Assembly (NCBI RefSeq): GCF_038502225.1 | Contig: NC_091321.1 | Span: forward strand, 36,431,048-36,495,047 | Direction: 5' to 3' | Origin: Cherax quadricarinatus | Taxonomy: Eukaryota; Arthropoda; Malacostraca; Decapoda; Parastacidae | DNA length: 64,000 nt | Part shown: positions 1 to 11,672 of the stretch, in pieces | Layout of the letters: the number at the start of each line of letters is the position of its first letter | How positions within the stretch are numbered: the first letter of the stretch is position 1 | Made by a program: the position numbers and the translations under genes | Notes under the pieces: generated by a model | Database searches by the model: none | What the model was told of the DNA's origin: nothing | Seen by the model: the letters and a program-made list of their open reading frames with translations, nothing else

Positions 1-1
1 A

Positions 2-640
2 ATGGCTTTTGGATTACAATCCTCTCCTATCACATTCTCTAGACTCATGACCAATATCTTTAGAGGTCTTATAGGTAAAGCACTTATTGTGTACTTACAT
101 GACGTAATCGTCATGTCCGAAGAGGTGGATACACACCTGAAAAGACTTGATATAGTACTTGGTAAGCTTGAAGAAGCCAATTTAAAGATCAAGCTGTCCA
201 AATGTCAATTTTTCAGATCAGAAATTAAGTTTCTTGGTCACATAGTCACTCCTAGAGGGGTTATGACTGATCAAAGTAAAGTAACGGCAGTACTAAATTT
301 TCCATCCCCCAAAACTGCTGATGCTGTAAGATCCTTTGTGGGTCTAGCAGGTTTCTACAGATCTTTCATTGCTAATTTTTCTTCAATAGCAGCTCCTCTA
401 ACTGAATTGCTTAAGAAAGATGCTCCTTTCGTTTGGACCTTCCATCAAGAAAGAGCATTCCAGACACTAAAAGAAAAGCTAATGTTCACTCCCATTTTGA
501 AATTCCCAGATTTTTCTAAGCCCTTCTATCTCACAACTGATGCTAGTTCAATTGGCATAGGTGCCGTACTAGCTCAGAAGACTGATGGCAAGTACAACGC
601 AGTTGCATTTGCTAGCCGAGTCCTTATGAAGACAACATAA
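2..640 (+). pseudogene. Gypsy reverse transcriptase (palm to connection) and start of RNase H
   Basis: The 212-codon frame starts in RT domain 4 (MAFGLQSSP) and reaches the RNase H start (LTTDASSIGIGAVLAQ). The catalytic box reads YLHD at residues 31-34, where the family has YxDD; the first catalytic aspartate is a CAT histidine codon at 98-100. This copy could not polymerise DNA even if the frame were intact. LGHIVTPRG and the VGLAGFYRSFI block are standard Gypsy RT thumb/connection features. The frame ends by a shift just before the next RNase H block, which continues from about 641 in another frame. Confidence 0.93.
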
Positions 641-1058
641 TTATACAGTAACTGAGCAAGAAGCTTCAGCAATAGTATGGTCTTTGAAGCTCTTCCGAGA
701 CATTATTTATCAGTACCCTGTTCATGTCTTGACAGACCATGCACCACTGATACCTTTATTCCACAACAAACAACCTACTGGAAGGTTAGCGAGATGGACC
801 TTGACTATCCAAGAGTTCAATCCCACTTCTGAACTTTTACCTGGCAAGTCAAACGTAGTCGCAGATGCTTTATCGCGACACGTTAGTGTAGTTACTGCAG
901 ATCCTCCATTTACTGCAGAGGATGTAAAGAATGCCCAAATAACAGATCCCATGTGGTCTGGTGTGATTCGATTCCTGCTCCAGGAAGATCTTATTCTTAC
1001 TGTGAAGCCACCAGCACCCATCAGTGACTTTGTAATGAGCCAAGAATTACTGTATTGA
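641..1058 (+). pseudogene. Gypsy RNase H, continuation
   Basis: After the frameshift the protein continues through EQEASAIVWSLKLFRD, LTDHAPL and VVADALSRH, the conserved tail of Ty3/Gypsy RNase H. LTDHAPL carries the third RNase H acidic residue and ADALSR is the usual C-terminal signature. The frame closes at TGA 1056-1058, but the same frame resumes immediately with integrase sequence, so the stop looks like a nonsense mutation and not a true terminus. Confidence 0.9.
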
Positions 1059-1067
1059 ACAGCCGAA

Positions 1068-1787
1068 TTGGGTACCCCAAATAGAAGAGTGTACCAGTTA
1101 GTTATTCCACATTCACTAGTGAACGTAGCTCTACAGCTAGCTCTTGATGCACTAGATGTTGCACACCCTGGTATGGATCGTTCTGTGAAACAAGCCAGAA
1201 TGAAGTACTTTTGGCCACGTATGGCAACTGACATTTCAGAGTATGTTAAGAAATGTAGTGTTTGTATGCAACATAAAGGAAATGTCAATGATCATAATCC
1301 AATCCAAGTGTACCCAACCACTAGCGAACCGTGGGAAAGAGTTGCCCTTGATTTGTTAACCAATTTTAAATGTTCCCTCCAAGGCAACAAACATCAGTGT
1401 GTTGTGGTAGACCATTTCACCAGATATTGTGAGTTAGTTCCTATTGCAGATAAGACTGCCGAGATAGTAGCTAAAGCGTTTAAAGAACGCATTATCTGCA
1501 TGCATATCACCCCTAAGTCCTTAGTAACAGATAATGGAGGTGAATTCTGTAATGAGATTCTTGAAAAATTGTGTACTTTGTACAAGATCTCTAAATCCAC
1601 CATTGTTCCTCATCATCCTGCCAGCAATGGGTTAGCTGAACGAACCAATAAGAAAGTACTTGATGTTTTGAGAGCCACTATCAACCCCGATAGTGAAACT
1701 TGGGATGAAGTTATACCAGATGTTCAATGTGGCATAAATTCTGCTTACAATGCTTCCATAGGTGATACTCCACATTATGCATTGTAA
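1068..1787 (+). pseudogene. Gypsy integrase: zinc-binding and catalytic core
   Basis: Integrase joins retrotransposon cDNA to target DNA. The N-terminal zinc module is visible (HPGM, then KKCSVCMQH, an H-C-C remnant of HHCC). The catalytic D,D-35-E set is present: D in VALDLLTNF, D in VTDNGGEF, and E in NGLAERTNKK. The frame ends at TAA 1785-1787, but sense continues downstream in the same frame (GVDKRLPYELL), so the stop is premature. It follows RNase H directly, the normal Ty3/Gypsy order. Confidence 0.92.
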
Positions 1788-2436
1788 GGTGTAGACAAGC
1801 GTTTACCCTATGAGTTGTTATATTCCACTCCGAAACCCAATTACAACCCTGATGTTTTCATAGCAACTCGTACAAGCATAGCTCAGAGTGTTTTTAGAAA
1901 AATCGGTGAAACACTTCATAAATCAACTTAGCCGTGCTAAGCCATCAAAAGTTAAAGTAGGTTCGAGAGTAATGCTGACAAATTTCAACAAAACATCCGA
2001 AATGCCTAAGCTCAATCAAATGTTTGTTGGCTCTTATCGAGTTGTAGAACATATCTCGGGCAATAAGTATAAAGTTAGAGAAATTAGTACTGGTAAGTAC
2101 AAATAATTGCATTTAGATCATATGAAATTAGTATGCGATGTTGATGATATTGCTACCCAGACTGTGACAGATGCTGAAAATCCTCTTGACTCTGTACCCT
2201 CTACCTCAAATACTCAGTCAGATATTCAACCTGAATGTCGTTACTCCTTGCATACTCGACAAGTAATGAGAAACCCACAAGTATCTTTTGTAGATACTCG
2301 TTCAGATCTCCCTCAGTCAAGACATGTGTTAGCCATTGCAGAGGAATTCGATCCTCCCAGAGATGATAACAATTCTGCATATGTAAACCTCGCCCTCGCA
2401 GAATTGGGTTTAAATGTATATAGTCTGTATAACTAG
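1788..2436 (+). pseudogene. Gypsy integrase C-terminal region and pol tail
   Basis: The segment covers the end of the integrase core, a frameshift near 1885-1910, then a C-terminal module (KVKVGSRVMLTNFNK ... GSYRVVEHISGNKYKVRE) typical of the DNA-binding end of Gypsy integrases. An in-frame TAA at 2104-2106 splits it from HLDHMK and a tail of about 100 residues containing RYSLHTRQ, a basic motif often seen at the end of Gypsy pol. The true terminus is probably TAG at 2434-2436. Confidence 0.82.
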
Positions 2437-3210
2437 ATGTCCGAGATGAAGGTATTTGTCAACTGTTTGTTATTAACTGATTAGTTTTTCAGAATTTTTT
2501 TTTTTCGTGTTCACGTTCCCTCCATATTCTGAGAATTTGACAGTAATGATCTGAGTGCGCACCAGATGCCTTTACTGTTAATTTCACCTTGTATATATAT
2601 ATATATTTATTTCTTCCTCAGAATCTGTAGAGTGCATGAATACAGATCGATCGATCAATTCCATCCATAATGTACAGTGATTTGTTCTTATAGTTTGTAA
2701 TGCATTATGTTAAAACTGATTACGTTAACACCCATTACGTAAAACTCATTTTGTTAACATCCATTATGATACCATCCATTAGTTCTAAGTTATATATGAA
2801 TTTGTTATTGTATAGAATCAGCCCAGAAGAACCTGCCTGTTCAGCCTATTGCATAGTAGTGTATGTCGAGACGACATACGTAACATGACTGAGCTGTGAG
2901 CATAGTTGCTGATCCTCCTTTACATGTGTTGTATGCATAGATTAGATGAGCATTATAGTACCATCCATGTGTTTATATAGAAGATCCCTTAGGCCTGTGA
3001 CTGTGTGATGTCACTGGATGCTCCATGAGTGAGCGGGACAGGCTACCTCGGTCTCAGTCGACTCATAGGCATAGTAGAAGGCAGGACACTGCATGCTGGG
3101 CTCCCTCCATCTCCCATTACCACAGTCTGACAATATAGCGTTACCATCCAACAAATGAGTTTACCTTATCCATCAATCTCCTACCAAACCCCACACGGGG
3201 TTTGCCACAC
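2437..3210. other. Non-coding; possible 3' UTR/LTR of the Gypsy element
   Basis: No coding frame is convincing here. The position suggests the 3' untranslated region and 3' LTR of the element ending at 2436. A possible LTR start (TGACAGTAATG) lies at 2538 and a possible end (CATCCAACA) near 3145-3153, but no second LTR is in the window to prove it. A TATATATATATATA run lies near 2593-2606, and short degenerate repeats of a TTACGTTAACACCCATT type lie at 2700-2780. Confidence 0.4.
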
Positions 3211-3213
3211 GGG

Positions 3214-3343
3214 GCACACAGAATACTTACAAGTGTCAGGGCACACACAACACTTACAAGTGGCAGGGCACACACAACACTTACAGGTGGCAGGGCACAC
3301 ACAACACTTACAAGTGGCAGGGCACACACAACAAGGATTGTAC
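3214..3343 (+). repeat. 27-bp tandem repeat, about 5 copies
   Basis: Units built on CACTTACAAGTGGCAGGGCA recur every 27 bp (unit anchors at 3251, 3278 and 3305). 27 is a multiple of three, so both strands show short repetitive open frames. These are not genes. Confidence 0.9.
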
Positions 3344-4742
3344 ACTTATTAGGTATGTTCTTACAACAAAATCTTTCTGTGACTGATTCGACAAAAATTG
3401 CTGGCAAAAATAATGGTACACATGTCTGCGAAAAGATCAAGGGAATGAGACACTGCTGGCATAAGAAAAAAAATAAAAAAGGTACACATAGAAATAAATT
3501 GATAATTTAGTATACTGGGGTGAATATCACTGCATGAATAGTGAGAAATACTTGAGAATACAATGCTGAAAGAACACAAGATAAAAAAAATAATGAATTA
3601 CTTCACATGCAGTGAATGACTGGGGTAAAGAACAAAATACTGCACAAAAATAAGAAATACACTTGAACACTACAAAATAAGACTTACTAAAGGCAGGGAG
3701 TAGCATAAAAAAAACACAGATAAAAAATTATAAACGTGAAACACGAAAGACGAGCGATAACACTGAAAAATATTGCAAAAATAATGAGTCAAAGAAACAC
3801 TGAGTCTACACTGAAAACACAATGCTTAGAGTACACAAGAAATTCACTGTAAATGTCTCACACACGCAAATGTCTTTAAATGCAGGAAAATGTCTCTAAA
3901 CAGAAAATTACCACTAAAGTCTGGAGTAGTAGACGGGCGGTGACGGGTGACGAGGGGAAGACATGGTCCTGTGGGTGGGTGATGATTCCTCCTACACTCA
4001 CACTGTTGTCATGAAGAAATGCGCTTTCTAGGTGAACTCACATAACTGGCTTTATCGTTTGCGCACAGCTACAATCTCTTGACCAATTATGTGAGCCAAA
4101 ACAGTATTAGGACCCGGTACAAGGGTGGAAAAACTCACAGGTAGATGAGGTGGGGAGTGGATGGTGGGTGGGTGAAGGGAGCGTGTCTCAACTCGCTGGT
4201 CTCACTGGCGCGCACTGCCACTCACTACTCACACACCCAGGTGGCTTAACTAAGCCACAATATGCCACAGGGATGGTGAAGACCACTCTTAGCATCCAAC
4301 TGGGAGCACAAAGCGATATAGGAGACAATACTTCAGAGGGACTTGCATGGCTTACTTCTCTCTCTCTCAACTGGGTTGTTATGCTGGCTTAACCCACGAC
4401 AATAGCTGATTGGAAGACTTGTAACGATGCACACAGCGTAAAGGAGCAGGTGGATTACAGGAGACAGGCTGGATTATAGGCTGAGGCAGGCTGACTGGCA
4501 TTCACTTTCACAGTCTGGCTTACTGGCTGGCTTAATTGCAAAATCCGGGTCAACCCCTCGGAGACTGAAGCAATTAGCACACGAACTAAACCAGGAAGCT
4601 TGAAAAGAGGCTGCAACAGGCTTACAGGCTGGAGTGACACAGGGTGGTAAGCGGCTAGCTGGAGGTGGCAGAGACGGTTCACCTTTGACGTGCCGGCACC
4701 CCACAAACAATCTTCTAACGTCGGAAATACCCGTAAATCCAC
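3344..4742. other. Non-coding; A-rich stretch, then probable leader of a lost LTR element
   Basis: 3344-3930 is A-rich with no coding signature. 4150-4742 would lie just downstream of the primer-binding site of the minus-strand LTR at 4764-5040, so it is probably the remains of that element's leader or gag start. No protein similarity is recognisable in any frame. Short CTGGCTTACTGGCTGG-type repeats occur at 4480-4530. Confidence 0.4.
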
Positions 4743-4760
4743 ATCCCACCGCTGCCACCA
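4743..4760 (-). promoter_or_regulatory. Primer-binding site next to the minus-strand LTR
   Basis: Read on the minus strand, TGGTGGCAGCGGTGGGAT starts three bases after the end of the LTR at 4764-5040. This is the position where an LTR retrotransposon pairs with a tRNA 3' end to prime minus-strand DNA. Confidence 0.7.
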
Positions 4761-4763
4761 AAT

Positions 4764-5040
4764 TGTCATGTGGGTTCGATAACGTGGATGGGGTAAAAAC
4801 ACTCACGTAGGCTGGTTAGTACGTATAATTATAACAGAAAGTATGGGAAGCACCATCAGCCGCCCTGTCTCTCTCTGCTCTCTATCTCAGACTAACCCAC
4901 CAGTGCCTACGGGGTGAGCGGCGTTCAAAAACATGCTATGGTCAGCAGCAACATGAATAACAGTCAGTGATTCACACAGACTGTTGGTAGTGAGTCATAC
5001 TACTGGTAACTGGTTACTGGTAACTGGTACTACTGAGACA
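4764..5040 (-). repeat. 277-bp LTR of a minus-strand LTR retrotransposon
   Basis: The segment runs TGTC...GACA, giving 4-bp inverted ends and the TG/CA rule, and abuts a primer-binding site on its inner side. Only one LTR is seen. The rest of the element is missing or too decayed to recognise on the lower-coordinate side. Confidence 0.7.
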
Positions 5041-5099
5041 CCTAACAAACCTAAGAACAGCATCCTGACATCTTAATAAGGAATCGTTCAGGACCCTGA

Positions 5100-5619
5100 A
5101 CACTGTGTACGTTAGGCCTTATTGGAGTATGTGGCAAGAGTTTGGAACCCACATCTAGCCAAGCATGTGAAGAAACTAGAGAAAGTGCAAAGGTTTGCAG
5201 CAACACTAATCCCAGAGCTAAGGAGGATGTCCTACGAGGAGAGGTTAAGGGAAATCGACCTGACGACACTGGAGGACAGGAGAGATAGGGGGGACATGAT
5301 AATTACATATCAAATACTGATAGGAATTGACAAGGTGGACAGAGACAGAATGTTCCAGAGATGGGACACAGCAAGAAGGTGACACAGTTGGATGTTGAAG
5401 ACACAAATGAATCACAGGGATGTTAGGAAGTATTTCTTCAGTCACAAAGTAGTTAGGAAGTGGAATAGTTTGGGAAGTGATGTAGTGGAGGCAAGATCCA
5501 TTCATAGCTTTAAGCAGAGTTATGAAAAAGCTCATGATGCAGGGAGAATGACCCAGTAGCAGCCAGTGAAGAGGTGGGGCCATGAGTTATGAATCGACCC
5601 CTGCAGCCACAGCTAGGTG

Positions 5620-5625
<6 letters not shown>
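5100..5625 (+). pseudogene. L2/CR1-like LINE, C-terminal fragment of pol plus 3' tail
   Basis: The frame at 5122-5382 reads LEYVARVWNPHLAKHV, LEKVQRFAATLIPEL, then SYEERLREIDLTTLEDRRDRGD, the well-known C-terminal block of CR1/L2-type LINE reverse transcriptases. After a stop or shift it continues with RKYFFSHKVVRKWNSL and a short end near 5560. This is a 5'-truncated copy lacking endonuclease and the RT catalytic core. The 3' tail ends in ACCCCTGCAGCCACAGCTAG followed by GTGAGTACA and then a CA microsatellite. Confidence 0.85.
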
Positions 5626-6465
<840 letters not shown>

Positions 6466-6882
6466 CGGTCACGAGTGTAACAGCCAAAGCAGGATTCTCA
6501 TAGCACAGTAATATTTAGAGGGTATTTAGTGTCCAGGTGAGGTCAGTGTTTGTGTCATGGCCAGTGAATAACCCTATAAGTGAGAAACAAAGGTACAGAG
6601 TGAAAAAGACGAGGGGAAGGCCACAACTTACTAAGAGAAAAATTTGAAAGTACAAAATCATGTTTGAAGCAGCGAGGGGAAGGTAGGCCTACAGAGGCGC
6701 TGCTCGTACCACTGGTGTCGTAATTTCTTAACAAGAAGATGAGCAGCGATTCAAAGCCAGGGAATCAAGTGGAAAGCTCGACCAGACAGTGAAGGAGCAA
6801 CAAAGGTACCAGGCAGTGAGTGGGAAAATTGACAGAGGTAAAACAAATAATAAAATAGAAGTGGAACAGGCAGAGATCTGTG
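6466..6882. other. Unassigned, no clear gene
   Basis: I see no convincing coding region. An ATG at 6740 opens a short frame (MSSDSKPGNQVESSTRQ) before a stop. By position, upstream of a LINE endonuclease, it could be a decayed LINE ORF1, but no domain supports that. Confidence 0.3.
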
Positions 6883-7165
6883 TTGGTGCCAGTAGTTATG
6901 TATGTGGTGGTGCCAGTAGTTAGATGTGTGGTAGTGCCAGAAGTTAGATCTGTGGTGGTGCCAGAAGTTAGATCTGTGGTGGTGCCAGAAGTTAGATCTG
7001 TGGTGATGCCAGTAGTTAGATCTGTGGTGGTGCCAGTAGTTAGACCTGTGGTGGTGCCAGTAGTTATATCTGTGGTGGTGCCAGTAGATAGAACTGTGGT
7101 GGTGCCAGAAGTTAGATCTGTGATGGTGCCAGTAGTTAGATCTGTGGTGGTGCCAGTAGTTGTAT
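6883..7165 (+). repeat. 24-bp tandem repeat, about 11-12 copies
   Basis: Units of TGGTGGTGCCAGAAGTTAG type repeat every 24 bp. The main variation is CCAGAAG versus CCAGTAG. The multiple-of-three period keeps both strands open (VVVPEVRS on plus, TGTTTDLT on minus). There is no sign that either is a protein. Confidence 0.93.
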
Positions 7166-7256
7166 AGTAGCTACAGCAACTGTAACTACCATACACCTAC
7201 TTGCATCAAGCAAACCAAGCAGACCAAGCAAAGACATTACTCAGTGCAAACAATAA

Positions 7257-8174
7257 CATAACCATTATGACGACCTCACAGCATTACTCAATTCCCTTCA
7301 TTCCAATATATCAATCATCACACTCACAGAAACCTGGCTTAAGCCTGATATTACAGATGTCTATACCATTCCTGGCTACATGGCCATACACAACTGTAGA
7401 ACAGACCAGCAAGGGGGAGGAACAGCTATATACTATTCAAATCAACTCGAATGTATCAATAAATCTTGCACAAGGGATGAACATGGAGAATATATCAAAG
7501 CCAAATTTAAATCAAAAGACCTGCAAAAAATCCTCACAGTTATAAACATCTACAGAGTACCACAGTCAAACATTTACCACTTTAGTGAAAAACTTGGAAA
7601 AATGATTGCTGATGCACACATGAATAAAGACCACCTGCTACTAACAGGTGATTTCAACATAAACATAAACAACCAGGACCCACAAGTAACCGAATTCACA
7701 AACACTATGAGCAACTGCATGTTGCTACCAACAATATCTAAACCTACAAGAATCACTGAGACAAGTATCTCCTTAATAGATCACATTTGGACAAACACCA
7801 TATCCCCTTTAAAATCAGGCATAATCACAGATAACACTACAGACCACTACCCAACCTTTTTCATAACTAATCTGGGCAAATTACCGCAAGACATTACTAA
7901 AGTAACCTTCAGTCTACATAACGAGACAACAGTTAACAACTTTATAGCAGGTATGAATAACATCGATTGGCAAAATGAGATCAAAACATATACAGACATG
8001 AATGAATGTATAAATAATTTTCTAAAAAAAGCCCAATGCCTCTACAACAAACATTGCCCCCAAAAAACTAAACAGATCACAGCAAAGAGACTGAATAATC
8101 CTTGGCTAACACCCAGCATCCTTAAATCCATTAATACAAAATACAAATATGCAAAACAGTATAGAATGGGTTAA
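7257..8174 (+). pseudogene. LINE endonuclease (EEP fold), copy 1
   Basis: The frame is open from upstream of the ATG at 7380: DDLTALLNSL, TLTETWLKPDITDVY (the TETW box with a catalytic glutamate), NCRTDQQGGGTAIYY, LLTGDFNINI (the catalytic GDFN box), SLIDHIWTN and TTDHYPTFF (the terminal DH pair). These are the ordered motifs of the exonuclease-endonuclease-phosphatase endonuclease that nicks target DNA for LINE insertion. All the expected catalytic residues are visible. The frame ends at TAA 8172-8174 inside the linker to RT (KYKYAKQYRMG), where the other copies continue. Confidence 0.88.
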
Positions 8175-8579
8175 ATAACTAGAGAACAGTCTAAACGTTA
8201 CTCGCCAGCACTTACCAGCCTGATAAGATCTTAAAAATTGTATTATGAAAATGGATTACATAACATCAAAGGTGGTATGAAAAAAACTGGAAAATTCTAT
8301 CCGTAATTCTTGGAACTAAAAAGTTATCCAAAAACAAAACAATCAAACTAACAAAATCAGACGAACCCCTACTCACACATACTGAAACAGCAAACAGACT
8401 CAATGTTTTCTTCTCCACCATAAGAAAGAATCTAGCGAGCAAAATCCCAAGCTCAAACACTCGTCCATCAGACTACCTCATAGGTACCTACCCAAATACG
8501 CTATTCCTAGCTCCAACCAACCCACTAGAAGTCTCGCTCATCATCAACACCCTTAAAAACTAGGCAGGAGACATAAATA

Positions 8580-9883
8580 ACTTGCCTGCTTTTATGTACG
8601 AAAAAGCTTCTCAAGTATTGTCACCAATTATTGCAATGCTCTTTAACAAATCCATTGAATCATCTACCTTCCCAACAATCCTTAAAATAGCAATGGTCGC
8701 TGCGATCCATAAAGGAGGTTACCAAGCTGACCTGAATAACTATAGACCAATATCTAACTTAAAATAGCAAAGGTTGCTGCGATCCATAAAGAGGTGACCA
8801 AGCTGACCTGAATAATTATAGACCAATATCTAACTTACCACTGCTCTGTAAAATCTTTGAAAAGTTAATTCATTGACGGATCTATTCCTACTTCGTCTCA
8901 CACAACATATTAAACCCTTGTCAGTTTGGATTCAGGAATAATAAAAGCACAAATGATGCTATCATACACATGCTAGAACTAATATATACTGCACTCGAAA
9001 AGAAAGAAGTCCCGCTGGGCATTTTCATTGATTTACGTACAGCTTTTGATACAGTCGACCATGAACTGCTGTACTCCAAATTAACGACCTATTTTATCAG
9101 AGGCCACTCCATAAACTTACCTTAGTAACAGAACTCAATATGTGTACACAAATGATGCAACAACCAATCAAAGTAGGAGTACCACAAGGAAGTGTCCTTG
9201 TACCACTCGTCTTTCACATCTACATCAATGATCTACCGAATGCATCACAGCTTCTCAAACCCATATTATTTGCAGATGACACCACATACGTCTTCTCCTA
9301 CCCAAACCCAGCCATACTAGCAAACACTGTCAATGTCAAATTGCAGAAAATATCTGCCTGGATGAGTACTAATAAGTTTACCCTGAATACTGATAAAACA
9401 TATTTCATTCAGTTTGGAAAGAAAGCTGCAAATGATCCAATTAACATAACGCTAAACGGATCATCAGTCACAAGACTTACAGAGGGAAAATTCCTTGGTA
9501 TCCACCTTGACAGTAGCCTTAAGTTCCATACACACATACAAGAAATCACCAAGAAAATCTCTAAGACTGTAGGCATACTATCAAAGATAAGGTACTACGT
9601 TCCACAATCAGCTCTCCTAGCACTGTACCATTCACTCATGTACCCTTATCTCAACTATAGAATTTGTGCATGGGGATCAACAACATTCAATCACCTAAGA
9701 CCCGTAATAACCCAGCAAAAGGCAGCAGTCAGAATGATAACAAATTCCCACTCCAGACAGCATACTTCACCAATTTTCAAAAGTCTGAATCTGCTCACCA
9801 TTAAGAACATCCATACTTATTCATGTGCCTACTACATACACACAACAATACACGCAAATCTAAACCCTCCACTCAAACGTTAA
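8580..9883 (+). pseudogene. LINE reverse transcriptase, copy 1
   Basis: RT blocks occur in order but in several frames: LNNYRPISNL near 8740-8760, repeated after a local tandem duplication; FGFRNNKST near 8928; FIDLRTAFDTVDHELL near 9027-9070; then an open frame 9140-9883 with VPQGSVLVPLVFHIYINDL and the catalytic ILFADDTTYVF. The FADD box is intact. The C-terminal part (KISKTVGILSKIRYYVP, YPYLNYRICAWGS, TQQKAAVRMITNS) is the usual CR1/Jockey thumb region. Frame breaks and the duplication make it non-functional. Confidence 0.9.
8686..8838 (+). repeat. Tandem duplication of about 76 bp inside the RT
   Basis: The stretch encoding IAMVAAIHKGGYQADLNN and YRPISNL is immediately repeated with small differences (AAAATAGCAATGGTCGCTGC against AAAATAGCAAAGGTTGCTGC). 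The unit length is not a multiple of three, so it breaks the frame. Copies 2 and 3 do not show it. Confidence 0.85.
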
Positions 9884-10303
9884 CAGGACACATGACCATA
9901 ACACAAGACACAGATCTCTTTTTGATATACCTCGTGTCCATATCACACTGTGTAAAAATTCTATGCACATAAAGGGCCCAAAATTTGGAATTCATTACCA
10001 TAAGATACTAAAGTAACCAGGTCTGAAAATCAGTTTAAGATTCTTCTCAAAAGCTACTTAATCACCCTAATCACATACTCATTTATGTATTCCCTTATCA
10101 TAACTTCAACACTTACCTTGAACCTTTTGTCCATTGTTGACAGGATTATAACTGAATTATTGCTTTCACAAAAAGCATTTTTGAATATATAAATATATAT
10201 TTTGTCTTATATAAATTAGATTCACTTATAATTAATAATCCACTGTACAACTATGACATAATTCTTAGTGTTAAGTTAATACCACATTTACTATCGGTCC
10301 ATT
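9884..10303 (+). other. LINE copy 1: C-terminal remnant and 3' UTR
   Basis: The coding sequence decays after 9883 (RHKTQISF-type residues, LYIPRVHIT). The following AT-rich stretch aligns loosely with the 3' UTR of copy 2 at 32560-32920. It stops at 10303 where element C begins with TGTTATG. Confidence 0.6.
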
Positions 10304-11107
10304 TGTTATGCAGGGTTCTGCATGACATTGTAATGTTGTTATGCAGGGTTCTGCATGACATTGTAATGTTGTTATGCAGGGTTCTGCATGACATTGTAAT
10401 GTTGTTATGCAGGGTTCTGCCATTGTAATGTATATCCAGTAGAGAAGGATGTCATAATAGTATGAATGTTATAATTATAAAGCATAATTATACAATTCAT
10501 AATGTGCTATTTTCCAACTGTGTTTGGGTACGCGGGGTAAGCGTGGCTTGGGGAAGTTACATGGAGTCAGCATGGCATGGAGGCTGGCGTCGGAGCTGCT
10601 GTGTATTTAAGCTAAATTTGTAATTGTGTACTCCTTTCGTTTAGCTAACTCAAGTCAAAGGCTCTTCTATGGCTTGCCGGTATGTTCACCTAGGCTCTGA
10701 CATGGTCAGGGTGCTGTGGGATGAGTGAGGAAATAAGAAATGGGGTTGGTATTGGAGTAGTGACGACCTGGCGCTGACTAGGCCTAGTGGTTATGGTTGC
10801 TGGACCGTCAGCCGCCTGCTCCTCGTGCTCGCTATTTGTGGGCGTTTAGGATACGAGATACATGAAAGTGTTTTCTAGAGTGTGTGTATATAGTGTTATA
10901 TTGAAAAAATAGATATTTTTTCCAAACTAGGATTTTTTGCCTAACCCTCTATTAACTAACCTATTGAAGTACAAATGCTGGTTTAGCGCTTCCTGTTTTG
11001 ACTGGGATAGCCCTGGGTGGTCTGTTTATGCTTGAGATGAGTGTAACTTTTACCTTTGCCCTTAGACAAGGCTCTAGACCCCAGGTATCCCACCTTTCTG
11101 CGTAACA
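10304..11107 (+). repeat. Element C left LTR, with a 4-fold 33-bp repeat at its start
   Basis: It starts TGTTATGCAG and ends GCGTAACA directly before the primer-binding site. The first 33 bp (TGTTATGCAGGGTTCTGCAT plus 13) are repeated at 10304, 10337, 10370 and 10403, the last with a small deletion, whereas the right LTR has a single copy. Each unit contains the palindrome TGCAGGGTTCTGCA. Confidence 0.88.
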
Positions 11108-11125
11108 TGGGGGCCTGACTGGGAG
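11108..11125 (+). promoter_or_regulatory. Element C primer-binding site
   Basis: TGGGGGCCTGACTGGGAG lies immediately after the left LTR. It resembles the tRNA-Pro-type primer-binding sites of many LTR elements (TGGGGGCTCGTCCGGGAT) but differs at several positions. Elements A and B carry related sites. Confidence 0.7.
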
Positions 11126-11239
11126 AATTATAAAATTTTATGTAGTAATTCAAGTTTGCAACCTGGAAAATCAATAATCATTCTTTACTGGGTTGGTCAG
11201 AGGAAGCATTCACTATAACACTCATTCTAAAAGGATAAC

Positions 11240-11530
11240 TTAACTTTGTGTGCAACTTTGCTGGTTTTTAGGGTGTTATTATTAACTAATACCCTGTGAA
11301 TAATTTACCTTTGTGTGCAATATTGCTGGTTTTTAGGGTGCTATTATTAATTAATACTCTGTGAATAATTTACATTTGTGTGCAATATTGTTGATTCTTA
11401 GGGTGTTATTAATACCTGACATTTTGTGCATAATTTCCCTTGCAGGTGCAATCTTGCTGATTTTTGGGGAGGTTATGCTTACCTAATTTTCTGGGAATAA
11501 TTTTCCTTGGCAGGTGCCATAGCTCCATTT
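11240..11530 (+). repeat. 65-bp tandem repeat in the element C leader, 4-5 degenerate copies
   Basis: Blocks built on TTTGTGTGCAATATTGCTGG and TTTTTAGGGTGTTATTATTA recur every ~65 bp (anchors 11244, 11309, 11374, about 11439) with increasing divergence towards gag. Elements A and B do not show this array. Confidence 0.85.
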
Positions 11531-11672
11531 TTCTGCAAGGATTTTCTTGTGTGCAATCCTGTTTAATTTTAGGGAATCACATGACAATCACTCCTTGTGA
11601 ATATACTACTTCAGTGTATGTACTTCTCCTGTGTCCTGTATGTGCTTTCCTTTGGTGCTATCATTTCCCAAA

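Larger units (their letters stand above)
1..2436 (+). mobile_element. Ty3/Gypsy LTR retrotransposon, 3' part of pol, canonical domain order
   Basis: The segment encodes, in order, the end of a reverse transcriptase, RNase H, integrase and a C-terminal tail, which is the usual Ty3/Gypsy order. It begins inside RT at the window edge, so gag, protease and the 5' LTR are not visible. The reading frame is broken by a frameshift near 625-640, in-frame stops at 1056-1058, 1785-1787 and 2104-2106, and a second frameshift near 1885-1910. Each of the three stops could come from one C-to-T change in an Arg or Gln codon. The copy is a relic. It serves as an internal contrast to elements A, B and C, in which integrase precedes RT. 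Confidence 0.93.
7201..10303 (+). mobile_element. CR1/Jockey-group LINE, copy 1 (endonuclease plus RT), inactivated
   Basis: An apurinic-type endonuclease domain is followed by a reverse transcriptase and a 3' UTR that ends where element C is inserted at 10304. The same family appears as copies 2 (17322-33004) and 3 (minus, 33086-59640). The exact clade is uncertain from motifs alone. This copy has frameshifts around 8174-8580 and an internal duplication at 8686-8838. Confidence 0.88.

Noticed and set aside
3141..3510. Small genes around the 27-bp tandem repeat
   Set aside because: Frames on both strands are repeats of a 9-residue unit with no other support.
4082..4150. A second LTR pairing with 4764-5040
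   Set aside because: Only short similarity (GTGGAAAAACTCACAGGTAG against GGGGTAAAAACACTCACGTAG); not enough to call an LTR.
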